A DNA stretch of 61,337 nt from Streptomyces aureus (GCF_000725495.1 NZ_JNZD01000035.1:1-61337); one strand, 5' to 3'; positions 36,106-45,354 are shown, numbered from the stretch's first letter. Numbers and translations are program-made. Notes: generated by a model not told the origin, from the letters alone.

Positions 36106-37049
36106 GCACGAAGGTCGCCGTCATCGGGTCGGGCAACATAGGCACCGACCTGATGATCAAGATCCTGCGCCTGTCGGAGTCGCTGGAGATCGCCGCGATG
36201 GCCGGCATCGACCCGGACTCCGACGGCCTGGCCCGCGCCCGCCGCCTGAAGGTCGCCACCACTCACGAGGGGGTGGACGGCCTCGTGGAGCTGGACGAGT
36301 TCGCGGATGTGGAGATCGTCTTCGACGCCACCTCGGCCGGCGCGCACCGTCGCCACGACGAGATCCTGCGCTCCCGGGGGCGCAGGGTCGTGGACCTGAC
36401 GCCCGCCGCGCTGGGACCGTACGTCGTCCCGCCGGTCAACGGCGACGCCCACCTCGACGCACCCAACGTCAACATGGTCACCTGCGGCGGCCAGGCCACC
36501 ATCCCGATCGTGGCCGCCGTGAACGCCGTCACGCCCGTCCACTACGGGGAGATCGTCGCCTCGATCTCCTCCCGGTCGGCGGGCCCCGGCACCCGGGCCA
36601 ACATCGACGAGTTCACGGAGACCACCTCGGCGGCCATCGAGCGGGTCGGCGGGGCGGCCCGCGGCAAGGCCGTCATCATCCTCAACCCCGCGGAACCCCC
36701 ACTGATCATGAGGGACACCGTGCACTGCCTGATCGGCGACTGCGACGACGCCGCCGTGACGGCCTCGGTGGAGGAGATGGCGGCCCGCGTCCAGGCGTAC
36801 GTGCCCGGCTACCGCCTCAAGCAGAAGGTGCAGTTCGACAAGGTCACCGCGGACGACCCCCTGCGCCGTCTGCTGCCGGGAGCCTCGCGGACCACGGAAG
36901 CGGTCAGGGTGTCCGTGTTCCTCGAAGTCGAAGGCGCCGCCCACTATCTGCCCGCGTACGCCGGCAACCTCGACATCATGACCTCGGCCGCCCTGCGCGC
37001 CGCCGAGCGCATGGCCGCCCACCAGACCACGGAGGTGGCAGCCCGATGA
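36102..37049 (+). CDS. mhpF: Acylating acetaldehyde dehydrogenase
   Basis: 315 residues. The N-terminal NAD-binding motif is [14 protein letters not shown] and the catalytic Cys is Cys128 in [10 protein letters not shown]. Other family blocks are NIDEFTETT and [10 protein letters not shown]. The enzyme oxidises acetaldehyde to acetyl-CoA and channels its substrate from the aldolase, with which it forms a complex in known systems. ATGA overlaps on both sides (with the hydratase and the aldolase) fit tight, stoichiometric expression. Length and residues are complete, so it should be active. Confidence 0.96.
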   Translation: MSTKVAVIGSGNIGTDLMIKILRLSESLEIAAMAGIDPDSDGLARARRLKVATTHEGVDGLVELDEFADVEIVFDATSAGAHRRHDEILRSRGRRVVDLTPAALGPYVVPPVNGDAHLDAPNVNMVTCGGQATIPIVAAVNAVTPVHYGEIVASISSRSAGPGTRANIDEFTETTSAAIERVGGAARGKAVIILNPAEPPLIMRDTVHCLIGDCDDAAVTASVEEMAARVQAYVPGYRLKQKVQFDKVTADDPLRRLLPGASRTTEAVRVSVFLEVEGAAHYLPAYAGNLDIMTSAALRAAERMAAHQTTEVAAR

Positions 37050-38062
37050 CTTCCCTGTACGTCCAGGACGTCACCCTCAGGGACGGCATGCACGCCGTCC
37101 GCCACCGCTACACCCTCGAGCAGGCCCGCACCATCGCCGCCGCCCTCGACTCGGCCGGGGTCACCGCCGTCGAGATCGCCCACGGCGACGGACTCTCCGG
37201 CTCCAGCGTCACCTACGGCGTAGGCGCCCACACCGACTGGGAGTGGATCGAGGCGGTCGTGGACGCCGTGACCCACGCCGTGCCCACCACGCTGCTTCTG
37301 CCGGGCATCGGGACCGTGCGCGACCTGAAGCAGGCGCACGCCCTCGGTATCCGCTCGGTCCGCGTGGCCACCCACTGCACCGAGGCCGACATCTCCGCCC
37401 AGCACATCGACGCCGCCCGCAACCTGGGCATGGACGTCGCCGGGTTCCTGATGATGTCCCACATGGCCGAACCGGCCGAACTGGCCCGCCAGGCGAAACT
37501 GATGGAGTCCTACGGCGCCCAGTGCGTGTACGTCACCGACTCCGGCGGCCGGCTCACCATGGACGGAGTGCGCGACCGCGTCCGCGCCTACCGCGAGGTA
37601 CTGAAACCGCACACCGAACTGGGCATCCACGCCCACCACAACCTCGGCCTCGGAGTAGCCAACTCGGTGGTCGCCGTCGAGAACGGTGTCACCCGTGTCG
37701 ACGCCTCCCTCGCAGGCCAGGGTGCGGGCGCGGGCAACTGCCCCCTCGAAGCCTTCGTCGCGGTGGCCGATCTGATGGACTGGCAGCACGGCTGCGACCT
37801 CTTCCCGCTGATGGACGCGGCCGACGACATCGTCCGGCCCCTGCAGGACCGCGAGGTCCGCGTCGACCGCGAGACCCTCACCCTCGGCTACGCCGGCGTC
37901 TACTCCAGCTTCCTCCGGCACGCGGAGACAGCGGCCCGCCGCCACGGCATCGACACGCGCGACATCCTCGTAGAGGTGGGCCGACGGGGGCTGGTGGGCG
38001 GCCAGGAGGACATGATCACGGACATCGCCCTCGACCTCGCCTCGGCAGGCATGCCCGCGTGA
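37046..38062 (+). CDS. mhpE: 4-hydroxy-2-oxovalerate aldolase
   Basis: 338 residues. DRE-TIM metallolyase signature [12 protein letters not shown] (Arg12, Asp13), then [13 protein letters not shown], the metal-binding HAHHNLG (about residue 192) and [15 protein letters not shown]. It splits 4-hydroxy-2-oxovalerate into pyruvate and acetaldehyde with Mn2+ or Mg2+, and hands acetaldehyde to the dehydrogenase encoded just before. It is the last gene of the operon; a hairpin follows its stop by 14 bp. The C-terminal helical domain used for contact with the dehydrogenase is present. Confidence 0.96.
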   Translation: MTSLYVQDVTLRDGMHAVRHRYTLEQARTIAAALDSAGVTAVEIAHGDGLSGSSVTYGVGAHTDWEWIEAVVDAVTHAVPTTLLLPGIGTVRDLKQAHALGIRSVRVATHCTEADISAQHIDAARNLGMDVAGFLMMSHMAEPAELARQAKLMESYGAQCVYVTDSGGRLTMDGVRDRVRAYREVLKPHTELGIHAHHNLGLGVANSVVAVENGVTRVDASLAGQGAGAGNCPLEAFVAVADLMDWQHGCDLFPLMDAADDIVRPLQDREVRVDRETLTLGYAGVYSSFLRHAETAARRHGIDTRDILVEVGRRGLVGGQEDMITDIALDLASAGMPA

Positions 38063-38076
38063 GCGAGCACCGCACG

Positions 38077-38110
38077 GGCGTGGTCCCCGCAACCGAGTAG
38101 GGACCACGCC
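38077..38110 (+). terminator. Terminator of the aromatic lower-pathway operon
   Basis: GGCGTGGTCCC and its exact reverse complement GGGACCACGCC, 12-nt loop, followed by TTTGG. Starts 14 bp after the aldolase stop. Confidence 0.85.
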
Positions 38111-38250
38111 TTTGGTTCGGTGACGCTTGCGTGGCGACTGGCTGGACGACTTGCACGACGCCTGGGAGGGCGGCGCGTCTGCCTGAGTCCGCACACCGTG
38201 CACTGTGCGGCGAGACCCGATGCCAAAGAGGCCGGGACCGTCCTCGCTGG

Positions 38251-38736
38251 TCACCATCCGCGTGTTCCGGGTGGACCTTTGAAGGGGCCGTGGACGTCTT
38301 TGGTGATCCAGCCGCCGTAGAAGTCTCCTTCTTGGGCCTGTACGACTTCGCCGTCGACGAGACAGCGGTCGACGCGGCCGGCATAGAAGGCGAAACAGTC
38401 CCGGAGGGCTGCATAGGCGGGTTCAGGGTTGGAGTAGCTCCAGGCTGCCTGGTCCCGTACGTCGTCGCCGATGACCACGTCCCAGTAGCGGGCGCTGCCT
38501 TTCCACTCGCACCAGGACTGGCCGTGGCCGGGGATCAGCAGCTCCGTGTGGATGTCTTCCGGCGGTATGTAGAACGTCGGAGGGTGACTGGTCTCGAGCA
38601 CCCGCAGGGCGTGTCGTGTCTCGGCGATGATCTGGCCTGCACATTCGACCCGAACGGGGCGCTCGTCCCGCAGTACGGCAGGAGGCCGCGGGTAGTCCCA
38701 TACGGACTCGATGCCGCGATCGGTGAATTCGGCCAT
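38251..38736 (-). CDS. DUF427 family protein
   Basis: 161 residues from the ATG at 38736. Motifs of DUF427: ESVWDYPRPPAVLRDERPVRVECAGQIIAETRHALRVLETSHPPTFYIPPEDI, then SWCEWKGSARYWDV, AAWSYSNPEPAYAALRDCFAFYAGRVD. The fold is a small beta-barrel; the biochemical role is unestablished. A broken N-terminal copy of this gene lies on the other strand at 41515-41700. It is followed on the same strand by a frameshifted gene and a UBP zinc-finger gene, and the three may have formed one unit. Confidence 0.9.
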   Translation of the reverse strand: MAEFTDRGIESVWDYPRPPAVLRDERPVRVECAGQIIAETRHALRVLETSHPPTFYIPPEDIHTELLIPGHGQSWCEWKGSARYWDVVIGDDVRDQAAWSYSNPEPAYAALRDCFAFYAGRVDRCLVDGEVVQAQEGDFYGGWITKDVHGPFKGPPGTRGW

Positions 38737-38777
38737 GGCGTCTCCTCACCCTGAGGGGAGCGCACGGTCGGCGCTCG

Positions 38778-39702
38778 TTACCTCTTCTCCGTGTGACGGG
38801 CTCCCGGATGAGGTGGGCCGAGGATGAGCTGGCGGATGGCCTGTAGGCGGGTGGTGTGGGTGTGGGCGTGGTTGTCGGCTCGGAGGATCCGGCGCTCCTC
38901 GGCCTGGGCGAGTACCGCGGCTGTGGCGTGCTCTGGGGTGTCGAGGGGAGCCGGAGAGAAGCGGTCGCCGGCTCGGGCGTGCTGTCTCCAGTTGTCGCGC
39001 CAGAACTCCACCCTCCAGCCCGGCCACATTTCGGGTACTTGGTATGCGTGTGGCGAGGAGTAGAGGGACCACCAGCCCAGACGGCGGTGTTGCGGGTCGA
39101 GGTGGATGCCGGAGTTGCGGTGCAGGCGGCAGATCTTGTGCCGGGGTGCGTGCATCAGGCGGTTGAGCAGGGCGGCGCCCTCACGGACGGGGTGGTCGAA
39201 GGCGTCGGAGGCGACATGGCAGCGCTTGGTGCCGATCGTGATCACGACACCGCCTGGATCAGGCCCTGCCAAGTCCTCGTCGTCGGGAGCCAGGAACGGG
39301 GCCGGGGAGAGATCCGGATCGCGGCTGCGGACGTAGTCCGGGTCCAGGCCGAGGTACTCTCGCAATTCGGCCGGGCCGTCGTACAGCCAGCGGACGTCCC
39401 AGCCCGGCCAAGCCGCTCGGATCAACGCGAACGCGGCCGCCCGGTGGCGGAGTTCGGTGGTGGGCCCCTCCCAGGCGAAGATGAGGAGTACCTTCCGGCC
39501 GAGGTCGAGCAGTATCCCGCCCTGGGCCATGGTGTCGTCCAGCCACCAGCCACCAGCCGTCCTGGCGGAGTTCGGGAAGCATGGCGAACACCGACGCCGG
39601 CCCGTCCAGCAGGTCGAGATCGATTCCGACCGCCCAGCCGGTCCGGTACAGCTCATGTGTGCCGTTCTCACGGACCACGATGATGTTGGCTCTGTCTCCC
39701 AT
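38778..39702 (-). pseudogene. Conserved hypothetical gene broken (or switched) by a 7-bp duplication
   Basis: The first part, from the ATG at 39702 (MGDRANIIVVRENGTHELYRTGW), reads to ELRQDGWWL. There the frame breaks and continues one base over as GGWWLDDTMAQGGILLDLGRKVLLIFAWEG, and then without interruption to the stop at 38778. At the break GCCACCA (plus strand) is present twice in tandem (39542-39555). Removing one copy restores a single frame of about 305 codons. The rest of the coding sequence is free of stops, so the break is recent or reversible. The opening is typical of conserved actinobacterial hypothetical proteins; function unknown. A sequencing or assembly slip is possible. Confidence 0.8.
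39542..39555. repeat. Tandem duplication of GCCACCA causing a frameshift
   Basis: Two adjacent exact copies (39542-39548, 39549-39555), followed by GCC. One copy keeps the hypothetical gene in frame, two copies shift it by one base. Confidence 0.9.
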
Positions 39703-39843
39703 CGGGTCAGAATCGCCGGGCGGGAGGCTGTCGGCCATCCGTTTTCGGAGGCTGCGAGGTTCCGGCGTCCGGCGAGTGAAGGCGTACTGACTACGAGCGG
39801 TCCGGGCGGTCATGACGGGGTTGGTGAGACTGCGCCGAGACGC

Positions 39844-40173
39844 TTACCGGGGTGCGTGGCTGTTGCGTGGCTGGAGGAATAGTTCATCGACGTAGCACCA
39901 CGCCCATGTCTCGTCGTCCGGTTCGGCGGACTGCGCCAGCGGGTGGCCGCTCGATTCGTAGTGAGCGGTGGCATGGGCGCCAGGCGCGCTGTCACTGCAT
40001 CCAACATGGCCGCATGTGAGGCAGAGTCGCAGACGCGTCTCGTCGCGACCCTGGGCGGCACACTCGAGGCAGGTGCGGCTTTCGGGGATCGGCGTAGGGC
40101 CTGCTTCGGCGGCATGGGCACAGCTGTGGCCCTGCGGACGGCCGGCGTCGGGCCGTACCACCCATTCGGTCAT
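39844..40173 (-). CDS. UBP-type zinc finger protein
   Basis: 109 residues from the ATG at 40173. The Zn-finger pattern of the UBP family is present: SCAHA, CLECAAQGRDETRLRLCLTCGHVGCSDSAPGAHATAHYESSGHPLAQS, with the expected C-x2-C, C-x2-C and His pairs, then ETWAWCYVDELF. In eukaryotes this finger binds ubiquitin C-termini; in actinobacteria its role is unknown. A C-terminal remnant of a paralogue lies at 45355-45495 on the other strand. It is transcribed toward the frameshifted gene and DUF427. Confidence 0.9.
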   Translation of the reverse strand: MTEWVVRPDAGRPQGHSCAHAAEAGPTPIPESRTCLECAAQGRDETRLRLCLTCGHVGCSDSAPGAHATAHYESSGHPLAQSAEPDDETWAWCYVDELFLQPRNSHAPR

Positions 40174-40272
40174 GGTCGCCTCCTTCAGCTGCCGGCCGTC
40201 CGCCCCTGAACCGTCACCACTGTTTCGCGCGTTCGGGTACGGGCGGATGCACGACCGTTCACCCAAGCACGC

Positions 40273-41265
40273 TCAGCTGACCGGCCGGTGACCACGGTGG
40301 GCGGATCCGGCTGCGAGGGCGAGGTCGATTCCCGGCGGGCTGGTGAACATCTTGCGGTTGGCGAAGTTGCGGTATCCGGCGCGCTGGAACGCCTTGGCCA
40401 TGCCGATGTTGTCTGCGTCGCAGTCCCCGCGGATCTCGCCGAAGCCCGCGTCGACCAGTACGTGCGTACCCCGGGCGACCACGGCGGTGGCGTAGCCCTG
40501 GCCCCGGCTGGCCCGCGCGACCGCGACCAGGCCGATCACCGCCGAGTTGGGCGTACGCGCCGGCATGCTGATCGCCACGGGTGTGTCGGCCGCGTCGTAG
40601 CCGATCTCGAACCAGCCGGGCTCGTGGTCCATCTCCAGCATGTCGGCGATGTTGCGTTCGGCTGCGCTGCGCAGGCCGTGCTCGGCGATCTCGGCCTGGA
40701 AGATCGAATCCTTGGTGTCGGTGAACGTGTCGGCCAACAGCTCCACGAACGGGTCTTCGCCCAGGTCGGCCAGCGAGTGCCAGTGCAGCCGCTCGTCCTG
40801 GGCCGGCACCGGGTCGCCCAGGGTCCATTCGAAGCGGCGGCCGTCGCGGGCGACGGTGAAGCCGGCGCCGGCGAGCAGGGTCTCGCGCAGCCGCGGATCC
40901 CGTTGGAACTGGGGAGCCTGGGCCGGCGCGTCCAGCACATGTCCCTGGGTCTGCGCGCCGAGTCCGAGGGCCTGCTGGGCGGCGTGCGCCAACAGCACCT
41001 GTCCGGTGTCCGGGTCGCCCGGTTCCAGCAGCACGATGTCCATCGGAACGTCGCGTCCGGGGATCGTCCACAGCACCGCGTTGCCCGCCAACCGGCCGTC
41101 ACGTTCGGCCACCAGACACCACTCCGGGCGGGTGCACCCGCTCTCCAGAAGCCCCGTCAGGTAGGCAGCGGTGGCCGCATTGCGTTCGTCGTCGTCCGGA
41201 AAGGTCGTCAGCGCGGGTATCTCGTCGGGTCGGGCAGTGCGGATTGTCAGCATGGTCGAATCCAT
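40273..41265 (-). CDS. GNAT-family N-acetyltransferase
   Basis: 330 residues from the ATG at 41265 (a second ATG four codons later is possible). The C-terminal half is the catalytic GNAT domain. TPNSAVIGLVAVARASRGQGYATAVV contains the acetyl-CoA-binding R-G-Q-G-Y-A loop (about residue 252), and is followed by DADNIGMAKAFQRAGYRNF. The N-terminal half is a degenerate second GNAT-like domain, as in mycothiol synthase-type double-domain enzymes. The acceptor is unknown. It stands alone on the minus strand. Confidence 0.87.
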   Translation of the reverse strand: MDSTMLTIRTARPDEIPALTTFPDDDERNAATAAYLTGLLESGCTRPEWCLVAERDGRLAGNAVLWTIPGRDVPMDIVLLEPGDPDTGQVLLAHAAQQALGLGAQTQGHVLDAPAQAPQFQRDPRLRETLLAGAGFTVARDGRRFEWTLGDPVPAQDERLHWHSLADLGEDPFVELLADTFTDTKDSIFQAEIAEHGLRSAAERNIADMLEMDHEPGWFEIGYDAADTPVAISMPARTPNSAVIGLVAVARASRGQGYATAVVARGTHVLVDAGFGEIRGDCDADNIGMAKAFQRAGYRNFANRKMFTSPPGIDLALAAGSAHRGHRPVS

Positions 41266-41514
41266 TCTCAGGAGATCTTCGGCAGAACACGAAAGGTACG
41301 TAGGGGAGCGAGGCAAGGGAAGCGGCTCAGGCGAACAACGGGCAGGCAGGGGCGAGCAGAATCGCCGTAGGCAGAACCGGGCACTGGACAGCCATCGCTG
41401 AGTCTGCCGAGCGGGATTCCGCCGATCCCAGGTGCACCTCATCCGGGTTCCCGTCGCACAGGGAAGAAGTAGCGAGCGTGCGGACAGCGCGCCCGCACTC
41501 GCGACGTGGACACG

Positions 41515-41700
41515 CCAGGGCCGAATTCACCGACCGCAGCGTCGAGTCCGTCTGGGACGCCCCCCCCGGCCCCCTGCCGTTCTGCGGGACGACCGCCCCA
41601 TCCGGCTCGAAAGTGGTGACCATGTGATCGCCGAGACTCGACAGGCATCGCGTGTGCTCGAGACGAGTCACCCACCGACGTTCTCCATCCTGCCTTGGTC
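41515..41700 (+). pseudogene. Broken partial copy of the DUF427 gene
   Basis: Two plus-strand frames give AEFTDRSVESVWDAPP, then PPAVLRDDRPIRLESGDHVIAETRQASRVLETSHPPTFSI. This matches the first 55-60 residues of the DUF427 protein at 38251 almost position by position. The frame is broken at a run of eight C (about 41562-41569), and the homology stops after residue 60. It is a decayed paralogue on the opposite strand. Confidence 0.85.
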
Positions 41701-41756
41701 AAGGGCACGTCACCGCCCTCAGGGCGGGGAGATTTCCCGAGCGAAGCCGACCGCTC

Positions 41757-42242
41757 CTATGCAAGATTCCGCAGTCCCATGAGCACTCTCTCGAGGAGAG
41801 TCACCTGCGGTCTGCCATCCGGCGCGTCACCGTCGTCGAGCTGTTGGACGAGGACGAAACCTGACTCCGCCAGGTCTGCCACAAGGATTCGAGCAACCCC
41901 GAGAGGGATCGAGAGAATCGCCGAGATCTCGGCTATCGAATTCACACTTCGGCAGAGAATGCATATGCGATACGCCTCGGGAGAAAGCCCGGACGCTTGC
42001 GACAGGTCGACTGTCGTGCTGACCAGCGCTTCGATCGGGAGCCGGTGAGTCGGCCGCGTACGACCTCCGGTCATCGCGTAGGGGCGCACCAGTGCGGAGG
42101 GCTTCGCGCCGCGGTTGACGGGTGCTTCGCCGTGGGGAGGCCGTGGCGCGGTCGAAGGGTGCCGATCCGCGCCGAAGCCTTCACCGCGGGAGAGCGACAC
42201 GTCTACTCCCGCCGGACGGCGCTGCCGGAGGGACGACTCCAC
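41757..42242 (-). CDS. DUF742 protein (conservon type), orphan
   Basis: 161 residues from a GTG at 42242; no good ribosome site is visible, so the start may be later. The family core is SALVRPYAMTGGRTRPTHRLPIEALVSTT and LSPEAYRICILCRSVNSIAEISAILSIPLGVARILVADLAESGFVLVQ (about residues 50-130), a winged-helix-like fold. In Streptomyces conservons this is the third protein, beside a histidine kinase, a roadblock protein and a small GTPase. None of these partners is found here, so this is an isolated copy that may act with products of other loci. It ends beside the DUF427 remnant. Confidence 0.85.
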   Translation of the reverse strand: MESSLRQRRPAGVDVSLSRGEGFGADRHPSTAPRPPHGEAPVNRGAKPSALVRPYAMTGGRTRPTHRLPIEALVSTTVDLSQASGLSPEAYRICILCRSVNSIAEISAILSIPLGVARILVADLAESGFVLVQQLDDGDAPDGRPQVTLLERVLMGLRNLA

Positions 42243-42868
42243 GATGGGTCACGTGCGGCGCTTGCAGTCCGTGCCGTCCCGACTCGGTCCGGCGGTCCAG
42301 AACCGGTGGGGTCAGCAGTCGGCGTCGAAGCGGGGCCGAGTTGCTCCCACTCCGCCTCGCGTAATCGATTACGGTCCTCGTCACGGAACGGACTGTAGAC
42401 GGTCACGGCATCGGGCGGCTGCCCTTTGCCCAGGTTGGGTCAGCGCCGCAGAAACGGGCATATGCCAACGGTCGGCTGTCACTCGGCGAGGGGAGACTCT
42501 CGGACGAAGCAGTCGAGCGCTGAGCGGGCTCGGCAGGCGACGTGGCGACCCGGATGTGGTGTCCGTGGTTGTGTTCCCATAGAAGTGCCCATGGATTCGA
42601 CATGGATTCGATGGTCGCCGACTTCAGCGCGCGCATCGTTACGTTCCCATCGTCGAGCAGCTGATCGGCAGCGGCGCCTCCGGCGCGCCGTCGCGCGCGC
42701 AGCCTGCCGTGCCACCACCATGCCCAGGCACGCCAGAACCGCCGTGCCGGCGGGCGGTACTGTTCGCGCAGGACCCCCATGCCTGAACCGGATCACGCTG
42801 CGGGCGTCGACCCGCCCCTCGCAGATCGGCCCTGGCCGCGGTGTGGCGGCAGCACGCCGACCCTGTTG
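42243..42868. other. Intergenic region, 626 bp
   Basis: Open frames on both strands are Arg-rich and give no recognisable product. One minus-strand stretch around 42560-42780 (WALLWEHNHGHHIRVA; LLDDGNVTMRALKSATIESM) has mild coding character but no start or family. Probably decayed sequence. Confidence 0.35.
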
Positions 42869-42883
42869 TGACCACCCGGTCAT
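42869..42883. promoter_or_regulatory. Second copy of the TetR operator half
   Basis: TGACCACCCGGTCAT is the exact reverse complement of bases 42988-43002 in the 30-bp palindrome in front of the TetR gene (ATGACCGGGTGGTCA). It lies about 120 bp upstream of that palindrome and may be a second binding site for the same protein. Confidence 0.6.
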
Positions 42884-42988
42884 TCTGCCGGCCGGTCGGC
42901 CCGCAGTGCTGCGTCAACGAGGCGGTTTCTACCCTCAACAGGCTTACCTGTCACACCCGTTGACATCCGTTGAGAGGCGCCTCCATGA

Positions 42989-43018
42989 TGACCGGGTGGT
43001 CATATGACCGTCCGGTCA
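42989..43018. promoter_or_regulatory. 30-bp palindromic operator of the TetR gene
   Basis: Left arm TGACCGGGTGGTCAT, right arm ATGACCGTCCGGTCA: reverse complements except for two central positions. It ends 16 bp before the TetR ATG. TTGACA at 42959-42964 could be the -35 element, with the -10 overlapping the palindrome, so binding would block transcription (autorepression). Confidence 0.8.
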
Positions 43019-43034
43019 CACGGAGGATCGCCCT

Positions 43035-43706
43035 ATGCCAACCCCCACCTGGACCCGGCTGTCGCCCGCCCGCCGTGAGCGCATCCTGGTAGCGGCGATG
43101 GACGAGTTCGGCACCCACGGGTACTCCACCGGCAGCCTCAACGTCATAGCCCGTGAAGCGGGGGTCGCCAAAGGTTCGCTCTTCCAGTATTTCTCGGGCA
43201 AGCTCGACCTCTTCACGTACGTGGCCGAACAGACCTCGCTGCGCATCTATGCGCACATGCAACCCTGGCTCGACGGCTACGACGGCACCATCGACTTCAC
43301 CACCCATCTCGTCAACTCGCTGGAAGCCTGGCTCGACTACTTCGCCGGCCAGCCCCTGGAACGCGGGGTGACCGCCGCCACCAACATGGAGATGGACCCC
43401 GCGGTCCGCAACGCGATCCGGGTGCCCGTCAACGCCATCTACCTGTCCGGCCTGCGCCCCCTCCTCGAACAGGCCGTCGCCACCGGGGACCTGCGCAAGG
43501 ACGCCGACCTCGACGCGCTGCTGGCCTTGCTCCTCGTACTCCTGCCCCACCTCGCGCTCGTCCCCCACGTCCCTGGCCTGGACGACCCCCTTCCACTCAC
43601 CGGAATCCACGCCGAAGTACGGCGCGAAAACCTCGGCCGACTGGTCGCACCTCTGCTGGCCGACTACAGCGCCAGAGACCGGGATCGACCGACTCCCTCC
43701 CCCTGA
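43035..43706 (+). CDS. TetR-family regulator
   Basis: 223 residues from the ATG at 43035. HTH: RRERILVAAMDEFGTHGYSTGSLNVIAREAGVAKGSLFQYFSGKLDLFTYVAE (about residues 13-65). The C-terminal ligand domain is rich in Leu (LDALLALLLVLLPHLALVPHV). A 30-bp palindrome ends 16 bp upstream, which points to autoregulation. The next gene downstream, a secreted hydrolase 430 bp away, has its own start signals and may or may not be a target. A second operator-like site further left could have served a divergent gene now lost. Confidence 0.92.
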   Translation: MPTPTWTRLSPARRERILVAAMDEFGTHGYSTGSLNVIAREAGVAKGSLFQYFSGKLDLFTYVAEQTSLRIYAHMQPWLDGYDGTIDFTTHLVNSLEAWLDYFAGQPLERGVTAATNMEMDPAVRNAIRVPVNAIYLSGLRPLLEQAVATGDLRKDADLDALLALLLVLLPHLALVPHVPGLDDPLPLTGIHAEVRRENLGRLVAPLLADYSARDRDRPTPSP

Positions 43707-44139
43707 ACGATGACGATTCCGGTGGTTCACCCGCAGGACTTCCTGGACTTCCAGGATCGCCAGGCACCGCGCCCCGTCCCGGAGGAGTCATGTTGAGGTC
43801 GTCCGCAGGCTCCACAGACACTCGGCGCGGCGGCTGAGCGATCACGCCCTGGCCGCAGGCAGGCAGTCACACCGCACCTCCCCTCACCGCCTTGCGGCGT
43901 CACCAGGCTTCGAGCTCTTCGCGCGAACCGAGCAGCCACGGACAAGCACAACGGCCCGGTGCGGCTCAGTGAGCTCTCGACCCTGCTCGGATCCGGCCGG
44001 CACCCCCAGATCCACCGCTCGGGCACACGGGTGCACCCGCGCGGTGCGCTTCACCGACTCACCAGTCGGAGGGCACCTGTCCATCACGGAGACGTACCAC
44101 CAGAAATCACTGCTTCATCCCCACAGAAAAGGTGATCTC
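43707..44139. other. Intergenic region, 433 bp
   Basis: No gene is supported. Open frames are Arg/Thr-rich without motifs. It should hold the promoter of the secreted hydrolase. No operator copy of the TetR palindrome was found. Confidence 0.4.
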
Positions 44140-45072
44140 GTGTTTCGTACACTCCTGCGGTCCATGACCGCGGTGCTGCTGACCGCAGCAGCCGCCCTCA
44201 CCCTCGCACCGGCAGCCACGGCAACCCCGGCGCCCTCGGTCCAGGCAGTCGACCCCTCCGCTCCCGGGTCGTTCCCCGTCGCCTACACCGACCTCACCGT
44301 GTCAGCTGCGGGCCGTTCCTACAGCGCGCGGGTCTGGTACCCGGGCACCACGGCCGGCGCCAACGCGCCAGTGGCCACCGGCACCCACCCGGGCCTCGCC
44401 TTCGGCCACGGCTTCTTCCAGGCCATCACGCAGTACGAGAGCCTGCTCAAGCATTACGCATCCTGGGGCGTCATCACCGTCGTCCCCAAGTCCCAGGGAG
44501 GCCTGTTCCCCAGCCATTCCGCGTTCGCCGACGACCTGAACGCCGGCCTCACGTGGCTGACGGCACAGAACACGACGGCAGGCTCACGCTTCGCGGGCCG
44601 CGTCGACACCACCCGCTACGCCGTCTCGGGACACTCGATGGGCGGCGGCGCGGCACTGCTCGCGGCGAGCCGGAACCCGGCCGTCAAGTCCGTCACGACC
44701 CTTGCCGCCGCGGAAACGAACCCGTCGGCCGTCACCGCCTCCGCATCCCTCGGCATACCGGTTCAATACGTGGGCGGAAGCGCCGACTCGATAGCCGGTG
44801 TCGCCGACAACCAACAGAAGATGTACGACGCCAAGCCCTCCCTCACCCAACTTCGCGTCATCACGGGCGGGTTCCACTGCGGGTTCGAGGACAGCTCCGG
44901 CTTCGGCTGCGACAGCGGAACCATCACGCGGGCCGCGCAGCTGAAACTGACGTCCGGCATCACCACTTCCTGGCTCCTCTACACCCTGGGCATCGACACC
45001 TCCCTCTCCGACCAGGTGTGGGGATCAGCCGCCCAGAACCTGGCCGGCGTCGTGTACTCCGCGAAGCCCTGA
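44140..45072 (+). CDS. Secreted alpha/beta hydrolase, cutinase / polyester-hydrolase-like
   Basis: 310 residues from a GTG at 44140; AAAGGTGATC lies upstream as ribosome site, and the longer open frame before it is non-coding. A Sec signal peptide ends near ATATP (about residue 29). Motifs: THPGLAFGHGFFQ, nucleophile elbow SGHSMGGGAAL (Ser at about 166), acid in GGSADSI (about 216) and His in GGFHCGF (about 246), with two Cys around that His (HCGF and GFGCD) that may form a disulfide. This is the layout of Streptomyces cutinase-like and chlorophyllase-like esterases. It should act outside the cell on esters such as cutin or polyesters. Confidence 0.87.
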   Translation: MFRTLLRSMTAVLLTAAAALTLAPAATATPAPSVQAVDPSAPGSFPVAYTDLTVSAAGRSYSARVWYPGTTAGANAPVATGTHPGLAFGHGFFQAITQYESLLKHYASWGVITVVPKSQGGLFPSHSAFADDLNAGLTWLTAQNTTAGSRFAGRVDTTRYAVSGHSMGGGAALLAASRNPAVKSVTTLAAAETNPSAVTASASLGIPVQYVGGSADSIAGVADNQQKMYDAKPSLTQLRVITGGFHCGFEDSSGFGCDSGTITRAAQLKLTSGITTSWLLYTLGIDTSLSDQVWGSAAQNLAGVVYSAKP

Positions 45073-45354
45073 GCGATTCCGTCCGTCGACCACGTGCGGC
45101 AGGGGCCGGTGAACATGCCCTGTGAGGAAGCGGGGCCCTACCGATACTGACGCCGGGCGCCGTGCGGGTGGCCAGAAGGAAAGGCACTGGCCACCCGCCT
45201 GCCCGGGCCGCCGTTTGGTCTGCGGTCTCGGGTCGCGCCAGAAGATGGTGTACTCGCCGGTGAGGCGGCGGGCCATGAGGTCGGTCATGGCGATGTGGAA
45301 CATGGCTTCGGAGCGATGGGGCAGGGTTTCGTGACCGCGGGCCAGGCGGCGGTG

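Noticed and set aside
34626..37049. A long plus-strand frame crossing the IclR gene, the hydratase and the dehydrogenase
   Set aside because: It is in the right frame only for the dehydrogenase (36102-37049). The rest is antisense or out of frame with the real genes.
42403..42883. Transposase or roadblock-protein remnant between DUF742 and TetR
   Set aside because: I looked for IS motifs and for the conservon partner, but no diagnostic block could be found in any frame.
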